Translations under genes and position numbers: made by a program
Assembly: GCA_028753945.1 (NCBI GenBank)
Contig: JAPNXP010000007.1
Span: 2,976,001 to 3,040,000 of the forward strand
DNA: 64,000 nucleotides
Origin: Hexactinellida sp. DTS-2022
Taxonomy: Eukaryota; Porifera; Hexactinellida
Direction of reading: 5' to 3'
Shown here: positions 34,605 to 45,594 of the stretch, one piece after another
Layout: every line of letters starts with the position of its first letter
Position numbering within the stretch: position 1 is the first letter of the stretch
The notes under the pieces: generated by a model
The model's database searches: none
What the model was told of the DNA's origin: nothing
Seen by the model: the letters and a program-made list of their open reading frames with translations, nothing else

Positions 34605-35410
34605 CAGTGGTTCCCAACCTGGCGTGCATGAACCCCTTGGGGGTGCACGGGATACGTCTCGGAGGTCCACGGACAAGGAGTGGAATGAATCTTGTTCATT
34701 TTAAATTAAGTTTTTAATATATAGTTATAATCTACAAGTTATATCCCTCGACGATACTGATTTATTACTATTGTGTTCTATAAGTTATCCGAAGCTTTTT
34801 CAAAGAGGGCTTGGTCCGTACTGGTCCATGTACCACAACCTACCTTTGGGAATTCGCCCCACAACCCCACCCCCAAATATTGGTGCACCTCATAATTTTA
34901 TCCTCCCTAATCAGCAAAATATTGTTTCCATAAATTGTTAGTAATATTCAATGATATTTGAAAATCCTCTTCACCCCAGAAAAATTTTCTCGCTCGCTCG
35001 TCTATAAATCCATGTATAATTAGATTAACCTTGTGATATTATTACATACTGACGCTTTTCATCCTAATGAAACCATATGATGTTCACCCCCAATCAGGGC
35101 CGGACTTACCATTAGGTTAAGTAGGCTATAGCCTTCGGGCCACTACAGGACCAATGTACAGGACACTACAAGACCAATGGGCCACTACAGGACCACTACC
35201 GACCAATGTCGATCATGTTCGGGCCACTTGTGTGGTTCAGCCTTCAGGCCACTCAAGGGTAAATCCTGCCCTGCCCCTAATCCTATTTTTAAAAATAATC
35301 GATGCCCTTGTAAATAGAATCCCTCAAACCTAGGTATGTCCTGGGGGTGCACCACCAAATTTTCGGGTATCAGGGGGTTCACGAGTTTTAAAAAAGGTTG
35401 GGAACCACTG
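34605..35410. mobile_element. hAT non-autonomous element with perfect 8-bp duplication
   Basis: TACTAGCC lies on both sides (34597-34604 and 35411-35418). The ends are CAGTGGTTCCCAACCTGG and the inverse, GGTTGGGAACCACTG. A second hAT MITE is nested inside. The ORFs at 35185-35583 are not genes. Confidence 0.95.
35095..35273. mobile_element. Nested hAT MITE
   Basis: The ends are CAGGGCCGGACTTACC and, inverted, CAGGGCAGGATTTACC. The flanks CCCCCAAT and CCCCTAAT (35087-35094 and 35274-35281) are an 8-bp duplication with one change. It holds repeated CACTACAGGACCA words. It is younger than the element around it. Confidence 0.85.
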
Positions 35411-35418
35411 TACTAGCC

Positions 35419-36862
35419 AATGTATTTCTGAAATCCGGGCAAATTATCAGTTACGGGAACCCTCCGAACAAGGGAAATATCCAGGAACGCGAGCCGCTCC
35501 TTTTGGAGTATGATTTTAGGAAAAAATTAATTAGGAGCGCGAAAAATTGGAATCTTCTCCTATACCGTAATATTAATTTGTGATTTAGGCGTATGAAAAT
35601 TGCATTAGGCCAGGATTAGGAGCGTATTTGCAAATTGGTGTAAAATACAAGGCTCCGAACAGCAGCGCCCGGAAAGGGAGATTTGAGAGTAGTTGTGAAT
35701 GGAGTGCATTATATCATGAAATCCATATTTCCATAAAATTTCACATTTTGTTCAGTATAACTTATTCAACCTAGTCTTGATATATTTAAAAGGAACTTAT
35801 TTAGCCCAAAACAAGTAGTTAGCTAGATTTGTCTAGATAATTGTGTGGTGTTCTGTATGAGTGACATGAATTAGTATTTTGGAAGTGAAATTAGATTATG
35901 GCATCCTCAAGGAGATGGAAATGTACTATCCAAATAGTTTCTGAAATAATTGTGGAGAATTAACATACTCAACAAAAGGCGCGAGTGATGGTACAGTAAG
36001 CAGTTTAACCATGATCATTTTTTGGACCCTGTTTGGGACAAATAAATTGTCTGGACTGTGGATATAATATAATAAATGCCTAATAAGAGGAAGGTAATAT
36101 GACATCTATTGCTTACACAAGTTAGATGTTGAGAATAAAATATTTTATCAATTTAAAGTCAAAATGGATTAATTCTAAAATAAGGCATGTTATATCAAAT
36201 AAAATCCTGACGTAACGGAAATGGATGCGTTTTAACATCAACAAAAAACAATGCTTATAATTAATGATAACTTGATTTGTCTATCGAAAATTGTTTCTTC
36301 TGTAGCCGGGTGTAATATGAGAAATATAAAACATAAGCGAATTACTCTTGCTAACAATTTTATAAAAGTTCGGAGGATTAGTTGTTCACTTAGATTCACC
36401 ATAAAAAAAAATTGCTACATGTGCCATAAGTATATGCAGGCCACTTTGCACATGTTGACTTAAGGTAGACCCAAACATTATTCTAACATTTTGTTAACTA
36501 AACTCGAAAAAATACTATATTTCTGACTAGTTTTATAAGAAGACACACATAAAATTCGGACACATTTCCGTATGTGCAATTTGAGGCACAAATTATTTAT
36601 TGGTAATACTTTTGGTAGGTCTGTGTACTATATTGGGTTAGTATTTTCCTTAACGTTTTGCTTTTATTATTATGATTAGGTTAGTACTGCTCGAATATAT
36701 TCAAAATAATTATTCTGACTAATTAACTAAGAATTCAATATATTTTTTGACTAGTTGAAGAATAATTACAGTTAGCTACTAATAATTCATTTCGAAATAT
36801 ATTAATGAATTATTAACCTAGCCGAGGAGTTACTACGTGATAATTCTAGTCATTGTCTAAAA
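35419..36862. other. Gene-free stretch
   Basis: AT-rich with short unremarkable ORFs. Nothing supported. Confidence 0.4.
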
Positions 36863-37022
36863 TAGGGGCGGTCGCAGAATCTGGCCATCCCGGTGCAGAC
36901 GAGGAACTTAGTATAAATCCGGGGATGCCCCGAGTAATTATACAAACAACCTGGGCTGGGCCGGGGCAGAATGTTTTAACCCGGGATTTTGCACCGGATT
37001 CACACCATTGGGACCGCCACTG
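36863..37022. mobile_element. hAT MITE, 160 bp
   Basis: The left end TAGGGGCGGTC and the inverse of the right end CAGTGGCGGTCC match in the core. GTCTAAAA (36855-36862) and GTCTCAAA (37023-37030) are a near-perfect 8-bp duplication. GC-rich compared with its surroundings. Confidence 0.7.
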
Positions 37023-37510
37023 GTCTCAAAAGCAGCTCGAAAGGTCTCGAGTATTGTAACAAAATGGTCAGAAGGTAGCGAGAGAATTTATCCCAAATAA
37101 ATTCTTCGAATCCAATGCTGTAGACATTTTCGTAGGGCTTTCATCTGAGAGTGATCCTTTATTGCTAAATCTAAGGGGTGAATGTGAAGAATATGGCTTG
37201 CAAGAAAATTCAAAATGTGTAAGTCCGAAGTACAGACCCAATCGGGAATTGAGAGCCTTAATGCTGTAAAGAGTAAGAATGATATTTGCCCTTGGAAATG
37301 TATGAACAATTAGTAGTTTAACTTGTCTACACATTTACCGAAATCTTCGGTTCAAATTAATTTAATATTCGTTGTATTGCTGATAGTTGATTATGGATTT
37401 GCTAAAGCAGATCTATGCTGAACTTCAACAATAAGACAAGTCGATTACTTTCGAATCCTCTAAAATGCTTTTCTTGCACGTTTCAAGTCTTAGTCGTACC
37501 TCCCAAACTC
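37023..37510. other. Gene-free stretch
   Basis: A minus-strand ORF at 37068-37334 has no recognisable motif. Nothing else seen. Confidence 0.35.
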
Positions 37511-37960
37511 GCTTTTTTAGGCCCCATGCGGCGAGACGAGTGTTATCTTAGCGGCGGATTCGCAGACCTCACGTTTAGCTAATAACTCAAAAAGTTTACG
37601 CTGTACGCGAAAAATTATCACATCAGCGGAAAGATTAAAGTTGTGACAACCCATATATAATCCCAAAATGTCAAAATTCCTTAAGACGACTTAGCAATTT
37701 TCGCTCAAATTTAGACCCCGGTTTTTCCGTAATAACTCAAAAATAATTCATTATATCAAACTTTTCTTTTAATCACATGTTTATCTCACCTATGACAACC
37801 TGTCATGTAAATTTCAAAACATAATATTCATTTTTGAAAAATATTAATAACATAAATTTCACTAAAATCTGCTTACAATGATGATTTTGCATTTCCAAAA
37901 TGTAGAAAATGTTGTCAACTCTAATACGTAATACTACATATTGATAATAATTTATTTGAT
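37511..37960. repeat. Outer inverted repeat, left arm
   Basis: Reverse complement, with small gaps, of 45595-46055. Shared words include CTTAGCGGCGGATTCGCAGA, GAGTTATTACGG in inverse, and TGTTGTCAACTCTAAT near the inner edge. The right arm has an extra GGCGGATTCATC block. Together with the inner pair it forms two concentric palindromes around the nuclease gene. Confidence 0.8.
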
Positions 37961-39004
37961 TTGCGTCACAGTGTTCACAGGAATTAAAGTTTTTGGTACC
38001 TCTGAAGAATAATTCATGACTGCACTCCCTAATTATATCAGGATTAGTGATTACTTTCTGTAAACACGATTGCAATAACTTACATAATACAAACAACTTC
38101 ATATACAACTGATTCAAGTATATTTGGAATGCAATATTCATTAAGATAGAATCAGACATATAAAAAATATAATTGTTACTACAACTATGTTAGGTATTTT
38201 AAGCAACTCCAGGTTTTTTTCATTTCCATAATCTGCGTAACTTCTATCTGAATGATCTTACTTGTGCCGGTGTTCTTCTCTCAAATATACGTATTTGGCT
38301 TTTAAAGAGGGCGAATCTATATAAATGTAAAGCTAATATTATCTCAGAATATGACTTACCAACGAGTGCATGATGTTAAAATGGTGAAAATATTAGTAAT
38401 GCTTATATGAGATAAGAAAGATCGAGATAACCAAAGGTATTCTAAAAAAGGTAGAGAACTAATTAGTAGAACATGGAAATAAAGAGAGAACTAGTTTATT
38501 GGTTTAGGATTTAACACATTAATGATAATATGCATTAATTCCTATCACTGGTACGATATTAAAAGGGCGCCATTAAATTTAACAGGTAGTACATCTACAT
38601 ATTGTGGTAACACAATTGCAACTCTTCTAAAACTCTGCCTTGTTCAATTAAAAAATTAATTAATTATTATTTTCGAATTTAACAGAAATAATAGGTTCAT
38701 AATGATTCCCAACATTTCGTATATAAATCCCATTTGGGATTGGCGCCTTCAGTAAATCTTCAAAAGTTGATCCATTCCCTGAAAATCCAATCCAACGTGT
38801 TCCCAACGGACCCAAGAATACCCAGATATCAATATAAATAACAAAGCAGTTGCAAAGAGTTCAAGATCTGTAGCCCATTTCCCGCTCTTCCTCATTCCTG
38901 TTTTGTTAACCAAGTAACGTACTGATCATTTGCTTTACGAGATGCTGAAAGTTTCCTCCATTCAATCTCCATTTGGAGCTGTAGTGCAGCCGATTAGCAA
39001 AATA
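37961..39004. other. Spacer between outer and inner left arms
   Basis: A minus-strand ORF at 37803-38159 (118 codons; NSCEHCDANQIN) overlaps the outer arm and extends inward; its CEHC is the only notable feature. No gene that I can support. Confidence 0.35.
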
Positions 39005-39346
39005 ATTGTGCATTGTATGGTACAAGCATGAAATTTTCCACAATGATTCTATAGGCCATGAAGTTCATTTTAAGATCGGGACCCATCTTGAAGGTCACCT
39101 GTATTGACCTTGGCGCCTATTTTGGTTTCTCACCTTTCCATATATGGTAATATTGTAAATAACTCCTATTATGTTCTAGTTAGACATGAAAAATGTATTA
39201 CTGTCGACTAGGAAGTGATATATGGGGAGTCGATTGGTTCTATTGAATTTACTTAAATATGTATGGACATTGCTTTTGCGGTTTCACACCTGTCCATATA
39301 TGGTAATGTTATGAATAACTCGTATTTAATTAAAATTACACTTGAC
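39005..39346 (+). repeat. Inner inverted repeat, left arm
   Basis: Pairs with 44232-44726. It holds two diverged units of about 156 bp, each with CCATATATGG and AATAACTCSTATT words. Confidence 0.85.
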
Positions 39347-39446
39347 AAATTAGTGCACTAGATAAATCACATATAAATGGTATTGTACTGAGTGCATCCT
39401 ATGGAACAAGTATGAAATTTTGATCAATGGTCATAAGTTCATGTGC

Positions 39447-41903
39447 CTAGTCCTGACAATTTCCTGAACACGCACATAGTGAAGTACATTTTAACACTGC
39501 TTTAACGCATTTGCATTGCCCACGACATCCCTTCTTACAACCACAGTGTATCAGTTCATAGCAAGACTTTGATGCTTCTGGGAGAGTGGTCCAGAGCGGC
39601 TGCCATTCAGTTAAGACCTTGGTCCATCCCCAGTCAGAAGGATTTGGCAACTGTGGATCGGATGACAGACACATATTCCAGCAATGGCACTGGTAACGGG
39701 CACGCTTTATGTGCTGTTCTAATGCAGCCTGAGTTGGTGGAATGTTCTCCAGAATACGAGATGTCTGGGAAAACAGTTGTTTCCTGGCATCATTGACCCT
39801 ATTGAGGTCACTTGTTCTGCTATACATTAGGATAACAAAGCGTTCTATAATTTCTATCGACGTGTTGCTAATAGCATCTGCCATGTCCATCAGCTCTTCA
39901 AATGCTTCAGTGACCTCGGGGTACACATTCCAGGTTGACCATGCAGTCTTCTTTCCTATACTTGCAAATGAAGACACAGTGTCACAGCCTGTAAGTGCGT
40001 GGAACATTGGAAGAGTTGCAGACTTCCTTGGGCCAATGGTTGCAACTATATCATGGATTGCTATGAATCTGAAATTTCCACCAGTACCAAACGCTACCCA
40101 CAGTTTATCGGGTTTTATGCTGTTTAGAGTCGCTATTGCCAGTACCACGACATCAGTATCAACTGTACGCACCAACAGTCTCTTGTGTCCCTTTTTGACA
40201 GCATCTACCACGTGCAAAAACAGACGCGTGTCGGCTTCCTCTTGTGAGCATGGCACCAGCTCTGCTAAATCAGCTTGTACCAAAGAACAAAGCACATTAT
40301 GTCCATCGGTTGTATACACTTCTTTTCCTTCTCTATGTATAAGAGCGACTTTGTGAGACAGGAAGCTGAACAGTTCTGTTTTGTTTTCGTCCACGCGTAA
40401 ATCTTTCCAGTTCTTTGGCATCGCTGCAGTAGGAACTACTCGTCTACGCACACCTTTGCCCCTCTTTTGTCTGAGAGTACCCTTAAGGCTATCTGGTTGA
40501 TAAACATCCCAAACAATGTCAACACGCATTGTATTCTCAAGTTGTGCTGATACATATGGGACAAACACTTGCTCTGCATACTCCAAAAAGGTCTTTGCTG
40601 TTCCGGGATTCAACATATGGACCACGGCGGCACCATCCAAAAATATCGCATCAACGACAGGGGATTCTTCCGATGCTGTTGTCTCTGCTTCGAGGCAAGG
40701 CATTAGATCGGCCTTTGTACCATACCGAAGTTTGCCTCCCAGTGACAGAGATGGTGGGCAAGCATGGTTTTCGTGACAGAAGAACTGGTCCACATCCCCG
40801 TCTCTTAACTGACAAGCCAGATATAACCGGGAGAATAAATTGCAGTCCCCTTTTACTGATTGCAGCTGTAGCTTCCCTTTAGAAGTAACTTTGACTGCAG
40901 GACGGCTGAAAAGTGGTAGCTTGTTCTTGGGCAATGTATCTGTAACAGGCTTCGCACACTTGGACAGCCTTTCATCAACAAACTTGTTGTATTGGTCTTG
41001 ACCAATGGTTTCCACTTTTCTGACAGTTTCAGCAACTGACTCGTTCATGATATATTTGGTGTCTAGAACCAGAAGCTCATTGCTTTCCTCCAGGAAGGGG
41101 TTTCCCATCTCTTGAATCACAGCTGTTAGCGATTTGACGTCTTTAAGAAAGGCAGACTGCACTTCAGGTTGCTGTTCATGGTGATGATCGAGGTTTTGTT
41201 TCGCTCTTCGCCCGCAAGCCACCTGACCGTCTTCAAATTCTGCAACCAATCGTGCAACTTCAGGACCTGCCAATGTCCAGCGCCTCAGTGCTGCGGGATT
41301 GTCTAACAGCCCAACTGCCCCTCCTGATCCTTTGACCAAACTGTTATTCTGCTCTTGACATTGGTCGATGGCCATTGCTGAAAACTTGTTACTTGTTTTG
41401 TAGACAACAAATTTTCCAGCACGAAATTCTGAAAGGATATTTGGATGCTTTTCCGGTAGAATCATCATGTCACGGATGTGGACAGACAACCAACGGGAAT
41501 AATGGGTGTGGTCTAATGCGAACATCCATGGTGTAATTTGTGCGAGGGATTGGACATACAGGTCAAAATTTCCTTCCCGAAGTGATCTAACATACAGAAG
41601 AAGCATGATCTCTAGTGACAGAACTTTGAGCCAGTAATCAAAATGAACACTTCGCTTTGTCTGCTGTGTGCACCATTCTTTGAATGTAGGAGTAGGAGTA
41701 CCATCTTCTTTTGTGAGTGGACAATGTTCAGTGTATGCCTGGATGATCAAACAATGCAGACTTGCTGCTGTAACTTGATGTGCATGACGTGTTTTCGTCA
41801 CATGGCTTGCTGAAATGAACGAGTCTGTTGTACCCGAGCTTGCAACATTGGCTAGGGTCAGTGCACTTGTCCATCCACTGTCTTCTAGCCAATTTCCTAA
41901 CAA
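39447..41903 (-). CDS. Transposase-like protein, exon 2: XPG/FEN-1-like nuclease with CXC tail
   Basis: An open frame of 818 codons, with no internal ATG needed because it is an exon. Residues 1-240 hold FALDHTHYSRWLSVHIRDM, FSAMAIDQCQEQNN and GGAVGL, similar to a transposase region. Residues about 417-690 follow the FEN-1 order: DAIFLDGAAVVHML (N-terminal Asp strand), VDIVWDVYQPDSLK with a basic KRGKGVRRR (FEN: FDGxPPxxK), then EEADTRLFLH at 555, RTVDTDVVVLA at 583 and HALTGCDTVSSF at 635. These supply the acidic metal-binding residues of XPG/FEN nucleases. The tail (about 787-818) is Cys-rich, CGCKKGCRGQCKC then CTSLCACSGNC, like CXC DNA-binding tails. The product should cut structured or nicked DNA. 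Ends at TAG/TGA near 39447. Confidence 0.75.
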   Translation of the reverse strand: MLGNWLEDSGWTSALTLANVASSGTTDSFISASHVTKTRHAHQVTAASLHCLIIQAYTEHCPLTKEDGTPTPTFKEWCTQQTKRSVHFDYWLKVLSLEIMLLLYVRSLREGNFDLYVQSLAQITPWMFALDHTHYSRWLSVHIRDMMILPEKHPNILSEFRAGKFVVYKTSNKFSAMAIDQCQEQNNSLVKGSGGAVGLLDNPAALRRWTLAGPEVARLVAEFEDGQVACGRRAKQNLDHHHEQQPEVQSAFLKDVKSLTAVIQEMGNPFLEESNELLVLDTKYIMNESVAETVRKVETIGQDQYNKFVDERLSKCAKPVTDTLPKNKLPLFSRPAVKVTSKGKLQLQSVKGDCNLFSRLYLACQLRDGDVDQFFCHENHACPPSLSLGGKLRYGTKADLMPCLEAETTASEESPVVDAIFLDGAAVVHMLNPGTAKTFLEYAEQVFVPYVSAQLENTMRVDIVWDVYQPDSLKGTLRQKRGKGVRRRVVPTAAMPKNWKDLRVDENKTELFSFLSHKVALIHREGKEVYTTDGHNVLCSLVQADLAELVPCSQEEADTRLFLHVVDAVKKGHKRLLVRTVDTDVVVLAIATLNSIKPDKLWVAFGTGGNFRFIAIHDIVATIGPRKSATLPMFHALTGCDTVSSFASIGKKTAWSTWNVYPEVTEAFEELMDMADAISNTSIEIIERFVILMYSRTSDLNRVNDARKQLFSQTSRILENIPPTQAALEQHIKRARYQCHCWNMCLSSDPQLPNPSDWGWTKVLTEWQPLWTTLPEASKSCYELIHCGCKKGCRGQCKCVKAVLKCTSLCACSGNCQD

Positions 41904-41977
41904 CTATAAAAGGAATGTAAAAGCATTATAAAGAGTACGTATAATGAAGTTAAAGCCAATTAGTATACTTAACTTAC
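41904..41977 (-). other. 74-bp GT-AG intron
   Basis: On the minus strand the donor is AAG/GTAAGT and the acceptor is TTTATAG/TTG. Splicing joins AVLK to LLGNWLEDSGW without a frame change. Both flanking frames end close to the splice sites, which supports it. Confidence 0.85.
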
Positions 41978-44090
41978 CTTCAAAACTGCCATTTCGATAT
42001 GTAGGCCACCAAACATTATTACGAAAGAGTTTTCTCCATGTGTAGACGGCCATGTCCATTGTATTTGCTTGGCCATCGCATACAAAGGCTGATCAGCAGC
42101 AAGGACTGGGACTTGACCAGGATTGAGAAACTGAACAACTGCATTGACAAGGTTCATGGAATGTTTGATCATGGCCACTGAGTGTGCATTGTCCAGGAAG
42201 AGAGGTAAAAGGGCATTTTAATGAAGCTGGAGGGATTGATTTTTGCTGGTTGTGAGCATGGTATGCTGACCAAGAAATCCAGTCTCCATTGACCAGTTCT
42301 TCCTTCTTTAGTGCAGTCATCACTGTGTTCAGCCACTCTGTCTCTTCTTCTTTAGCTTTAGCTACAAGCTGAAGTTCTGGAGGCTTTACATGCCCATAAA
42401 CCACCGGTGCTTTGAACACCTTTGTCTTCAGAGCAGCTGGAGGTACGGATGTGTAGCTTGCTGCTAATGGAGGTATTGATTTGGTCGAGGAATTCTCCTG
42501 ATTAGTGACGAGATCACCACGTATGATGCCAGTTAATCCATGGGACAAATTTTGAATGATGGAAATACTTGTACCATGAAAGGAATCGTGAGCAGTAGTT
42601 GAAGTTGGATTGTGGTCTATGTTATCAACTGCACCAATGGTAAAGAGTTCTTTACGCATTTTGGGTGGACACACGACCTTATCTGCTTCGAATCTTGTAC
42701 AAATTCCCTTTGCCAAGTCTGCAGTTATTTGTAGTACTCTGTCATATGATATACACATTCCCAGACTAAATAAAGTGTCAACCAGAGTTCTCTTGCGTGT
42801 GAGGCCATGAATTTTAAGAGCTATGTATATTGGAAGAGGACTTTCCCGGTCTCGACTATGGTGTGCTGAGCTGGTTGATTTGGCAGACCTTGTATGTTTT
42901 ACGCTGTTGAACATCAACAGCTGAGATATAGAAAGAGCAGCACTTGTATTCAATGAGGTACCCAACTGTGCCTGGTGTTTGATGTTTGGCCCTTCTTGTA
43001 TCATGTTCACGAGAGCCAACAAAGATGTTGGGATGGCCTCTTGTTGACAACCTTTCTCGAATGACCCATTAAAAGAGAACTTTCGATTGAACATTTCTTG
43101 GCGCACAATCTGAGCAGCTCTTGCCAAGTATAGAGCTTCAGTATCATGGTCACATGCCTTCCTGAGCGCATCCCCGAGATGCTGGTCAAACGTAAGGAGT
43201 ATGCCGCGGCCCTCTGTGTGTGCGGTGAGATCAGGAAATGCTGCTAATAATCTGATTTTCAGTCTTGTGCTATGAATTCGATTATGCACACTGGCCCCTA
43301 ACTGATTGAGCCTTGTTGTGTACAGCTCTACCAGACCGGTTAATTCAAAGACAGGAGCAGTGTCTTCCGCCTTGCGGAAGTCTTCCATGTATGCCACTAA
43401 CTGTGCGAATGCTATGCCATGCAAATCAGCATCAGTTATGTCACTATCTCTGCTGATATCAGCCCTTGATGCCTTGTTATAGAAGGCTACAAGACATTTA
43501 GCATGATATTTTGCCTCTATTGCTATCATGTCTCCCGGAGCTAACTTGGCCAAAAGCTTAGTATCTTGGAGTTCATGTGCACACTTACGGACTCGCAAGT
43601 CAATGTCAAAGGTTGAAGCTTGGCGAAGACTTGTTCGTCCTGCTGGTTCTTCACAGAAGAAACATGTTGGTTGAACCGATTTAGATTGACCTGTACTGCG
43701 TGTATGAAGGATTGAAGGAAAAGGTGTGTCCTTCACAGTCTGTTTCCTCAAAGCACGTTCTAACTTCATATCGCTGAAATTTAGCAAACATGTTTTGTGC
43801 CATACAGCGAAATTTGTATCTAGAGTTGCTTCTATGCCACTTCCATTATCAAGTCTTTCAAGGTCAATTTCCATGGGCAAGCATCCGAGTTTCTTAAATT
43901 CATTGAGGTTAATTGCTAAGGACGCATATCCACTTCCAACTACTGGTTTTATTTTTCTTCCGGGATTCTGAAGAGCATGGCCAGTGTCTTTCTGGCACAA
44001 TGCACACAGCTCCCAGTTAGTGGATGCAATTAGTTTTGGATGCTTTGAATTGCTTGAAGCAGGTTCTATCAACATAAAACGCTTGGCCAT
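41978..44090 (-). CDS. Transposase-like protein, exon 1: zinc-binding N-terminal part
   Basis: From ATG at 44090 the frame runs 637 codons with two Cys/His clusters. The first is CALCQKDTG with WHKTCLLNF about 75 residues on; the second is CFFCEEPAG with CAHEL and YHAKCLVAFYNKA. A long helical middle follows. Near 42225 the reading frame must shift by one base to continue as LPLFLDNAHSVAMIKHSMN, VPVLAADQPLYAMAKQIQW and VIMFGGLHIEMAVLK, the end of the exon before GTAAGT. The AADQP Asp and GGLHIEMA Glu are conserved in homologues as I remember them and may be catalytic. The family is widespread in invertebrates as hypothetical proteins. The single shift is either a true mutation or a sequencing error. 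Confidence 0.65.
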
Positions 44091-44231
44091 TGTACGATGA
44101 AAGGAAATGAAGAGGTACTCTGCAATACTCTCTACTAAACTCTACCTGAATATACAAGAAATATAGGACATTTTTAATGTCTAACTGTAACCGAATATAA
44201 TTTATTAACAACTAACGCTTCGCTTGTTTTA

Positions 44232-44726
44232 ATGTCTAATTTTAATTAAATACGAGTTATTCATAACATTACCATATATGGACAGGTGTGAAACCGCAAA
44301 AGCAATGTCCATACATATTTAAGTAAATTCAATAGAACCAATCGACTCCCCATATATCACTTCCTAGTCGACAATAATACATTTTTCATGTGTAACTAGA
44401 ACCAAATACGAGTTATTCATAACATTACCATATATGGACAGGTGTGAAACCGCAAAAGCAATGTCCATACATATTTAAGTAAATTCAATAGAACCAATCG
44501 ACTCCCCATATATCACTTCCTAGTCGACAGTAATACATTTTTCATGTCTAACTAGAACATAATAGGAGTTATTTACAATATTACCATATATGGAAAGGTG
44601 AGAAACCAAAATAGGCGCCAAGGTCAATACAGGTGACCTTCAAGATGGGTCCCGATCTTAAAATGAACTTCATGGCCTATAGAATCATTGTGGAAAATTT
44701 CATGCTTGTACCATACAATGCACAAT
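44232..44726 (-). repeat. Inner inverted repeat, right arm, with 156-bp tandem units
   Basis: Units begin at TACGAGTTATTCATAAC (44251), again at 44407 with few changes, and in diverged form near 44563. The arm is about 150 bp longer than the left arm because of the extra unit. CCATATATGG is palindromic and could be a binding site. Confidence 0.85.
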
Positions 44727-44817
44727 ACCTTGTATATTTGTGGCTAGTCTGCGCACTACTGAGAGAATCGCGCTTAGTAGCCTTCTTTTTCCCAAAAAGA
44801 ATAATTGACAATTTTCC

Positions 44818-44931
44818 CTAGACAGATTTTGGCTTATGTTTGTCTCCTTTGTTCAAAGCATCTCTTACGATATCGAAGCTTTCATAGCCCAGTTTCTGGA
44901 GAGCTTCGACGAATTGCTCTATTGAAGTCAT
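44818..44931 (-). CDS. 37-residue mini-ORF upstream of the nuclease gene
   Basis: From ATG at 44931 the minus strand encodes MTSIEQFVEALQKLGYESF followed by DIVRDALNKGDKHKPKSV and a stop. It reads as two amphipathic helices with a basic tail. It sits in the spacer between inner and outer arms, in the same direction as the big gene. It could be an exon or relic of a larger protein. Not recognised. Confidence 0.35.
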   Translation of the reverse strand: MTSIEQFVEALQKLGYESFDIVRDALNKGDKHKPKSV

Positions 44932-45002
44932 TACTAAATCAGTAGAAGAAATAATTATTATTATTTTAATTAATCAATAGTTATTCAATACATATAAGCT
45001 AC

Positions 45003-45176
45003 TACAGTAGAACCGCGTTAATACGAACACGGTTAATTAACACGAATTTCCGGGTAAGAAGAACAGTTCCACAAAATCAGGTCCCTACAATAGCGATTGA
45101 ATGGGTATTAATCCGGTTAATACGAACTCCGGGCAAAGCGAACAAATTTGTATCGTCCGTTGGTATCGACTGCATA
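45003..45176. mobile_element. Pogo/Tigger-like MITE
   Basis: The left end TACAGTAGAACCGCGTTAAT and the damaged right end (GGTATCGACTGCATA) are inverted. CGTTAATACGAAC and GGTTAATACGAAC words face each other. Lies in the right spacer of the concentric palindrome. Confidence 0.55.
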
Positions 45177-45594
45177 TAGTAATATTACATAATTATGTTA
45201 GTGTTCTAGGCCGGAGGTATTTCCTTCCGCCGGCCTTGGGCATCCAAACCTTGAGGGCCACGATATTGTAAATTAAATTTTAGATTTGATCCTTCAAAAT
45301 GTAGTGGTAAAATAACGGTCCGGCCATGGCCTGCCCTGGTATTATTAATAAATAAAAAAGTAACTAAGGAAAATAAAATCAATAAAATCACTTGAAATGG
45401 AAGAATCGACTTGGAGGAATAAAAAAGAGAGTAGAAAATGAAATGAGGAGAAAATGGAGATGAGAAATATGCTGTAAAGTCAAAAAGATGTTTGAAAAAA
45501 ATGGAAAATGTGTGTGTGAAAAAAAGGAAATAAATTTGTAGAAAATTAAGTAGAAGAAAAGCAGTGTATATTTATAATGAGAAATCATTAAATT
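45177..45594. other. Gene-free stretch, purine-rich
   Basis: 45400-45580 is strongly purine-rich on the plus strand (GGAGAAAATGGAGATGAG-like). No gene seen. Confidence 0.4.

Larger units (their letters stand above)
39005..44726 (-). mobile_element. Large DNA transposon with XPG/FEN-like nuclease gene (Academ-like)
   Basis: Inverted arms 39005-39346 and 44232-44726 end in ATTGTGCATTG at both outer edges. Between them lies a two-exon gene filling nearly the whole interior on the minus strand. I see no clear target duplication at these edges (AATA against ACCT), so the true ends might lie elsewhere, for example at the outer pair of arms. The superfamily Academ, as I remember it from Repbase, encodes a transposase with an XPG-like nuclease, which fits. 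The near-intact frames suggest recent activity. Confidence 0.6.

Noticed and set aside
35185..35583. Two ORFs in the nested hAT region
   Set aside because: Repeat-derived sequence without any protein motif.
39742..40356. Plus-strand ORF of 204 codons
   Set aside because: It is antisense to the nuclease exon, has no motif and is explained by the codon bias of the real minus-strand frame. The ORFs at 40516-40882, 42610-42810 and 43726-43971 are rejected for the same reason.
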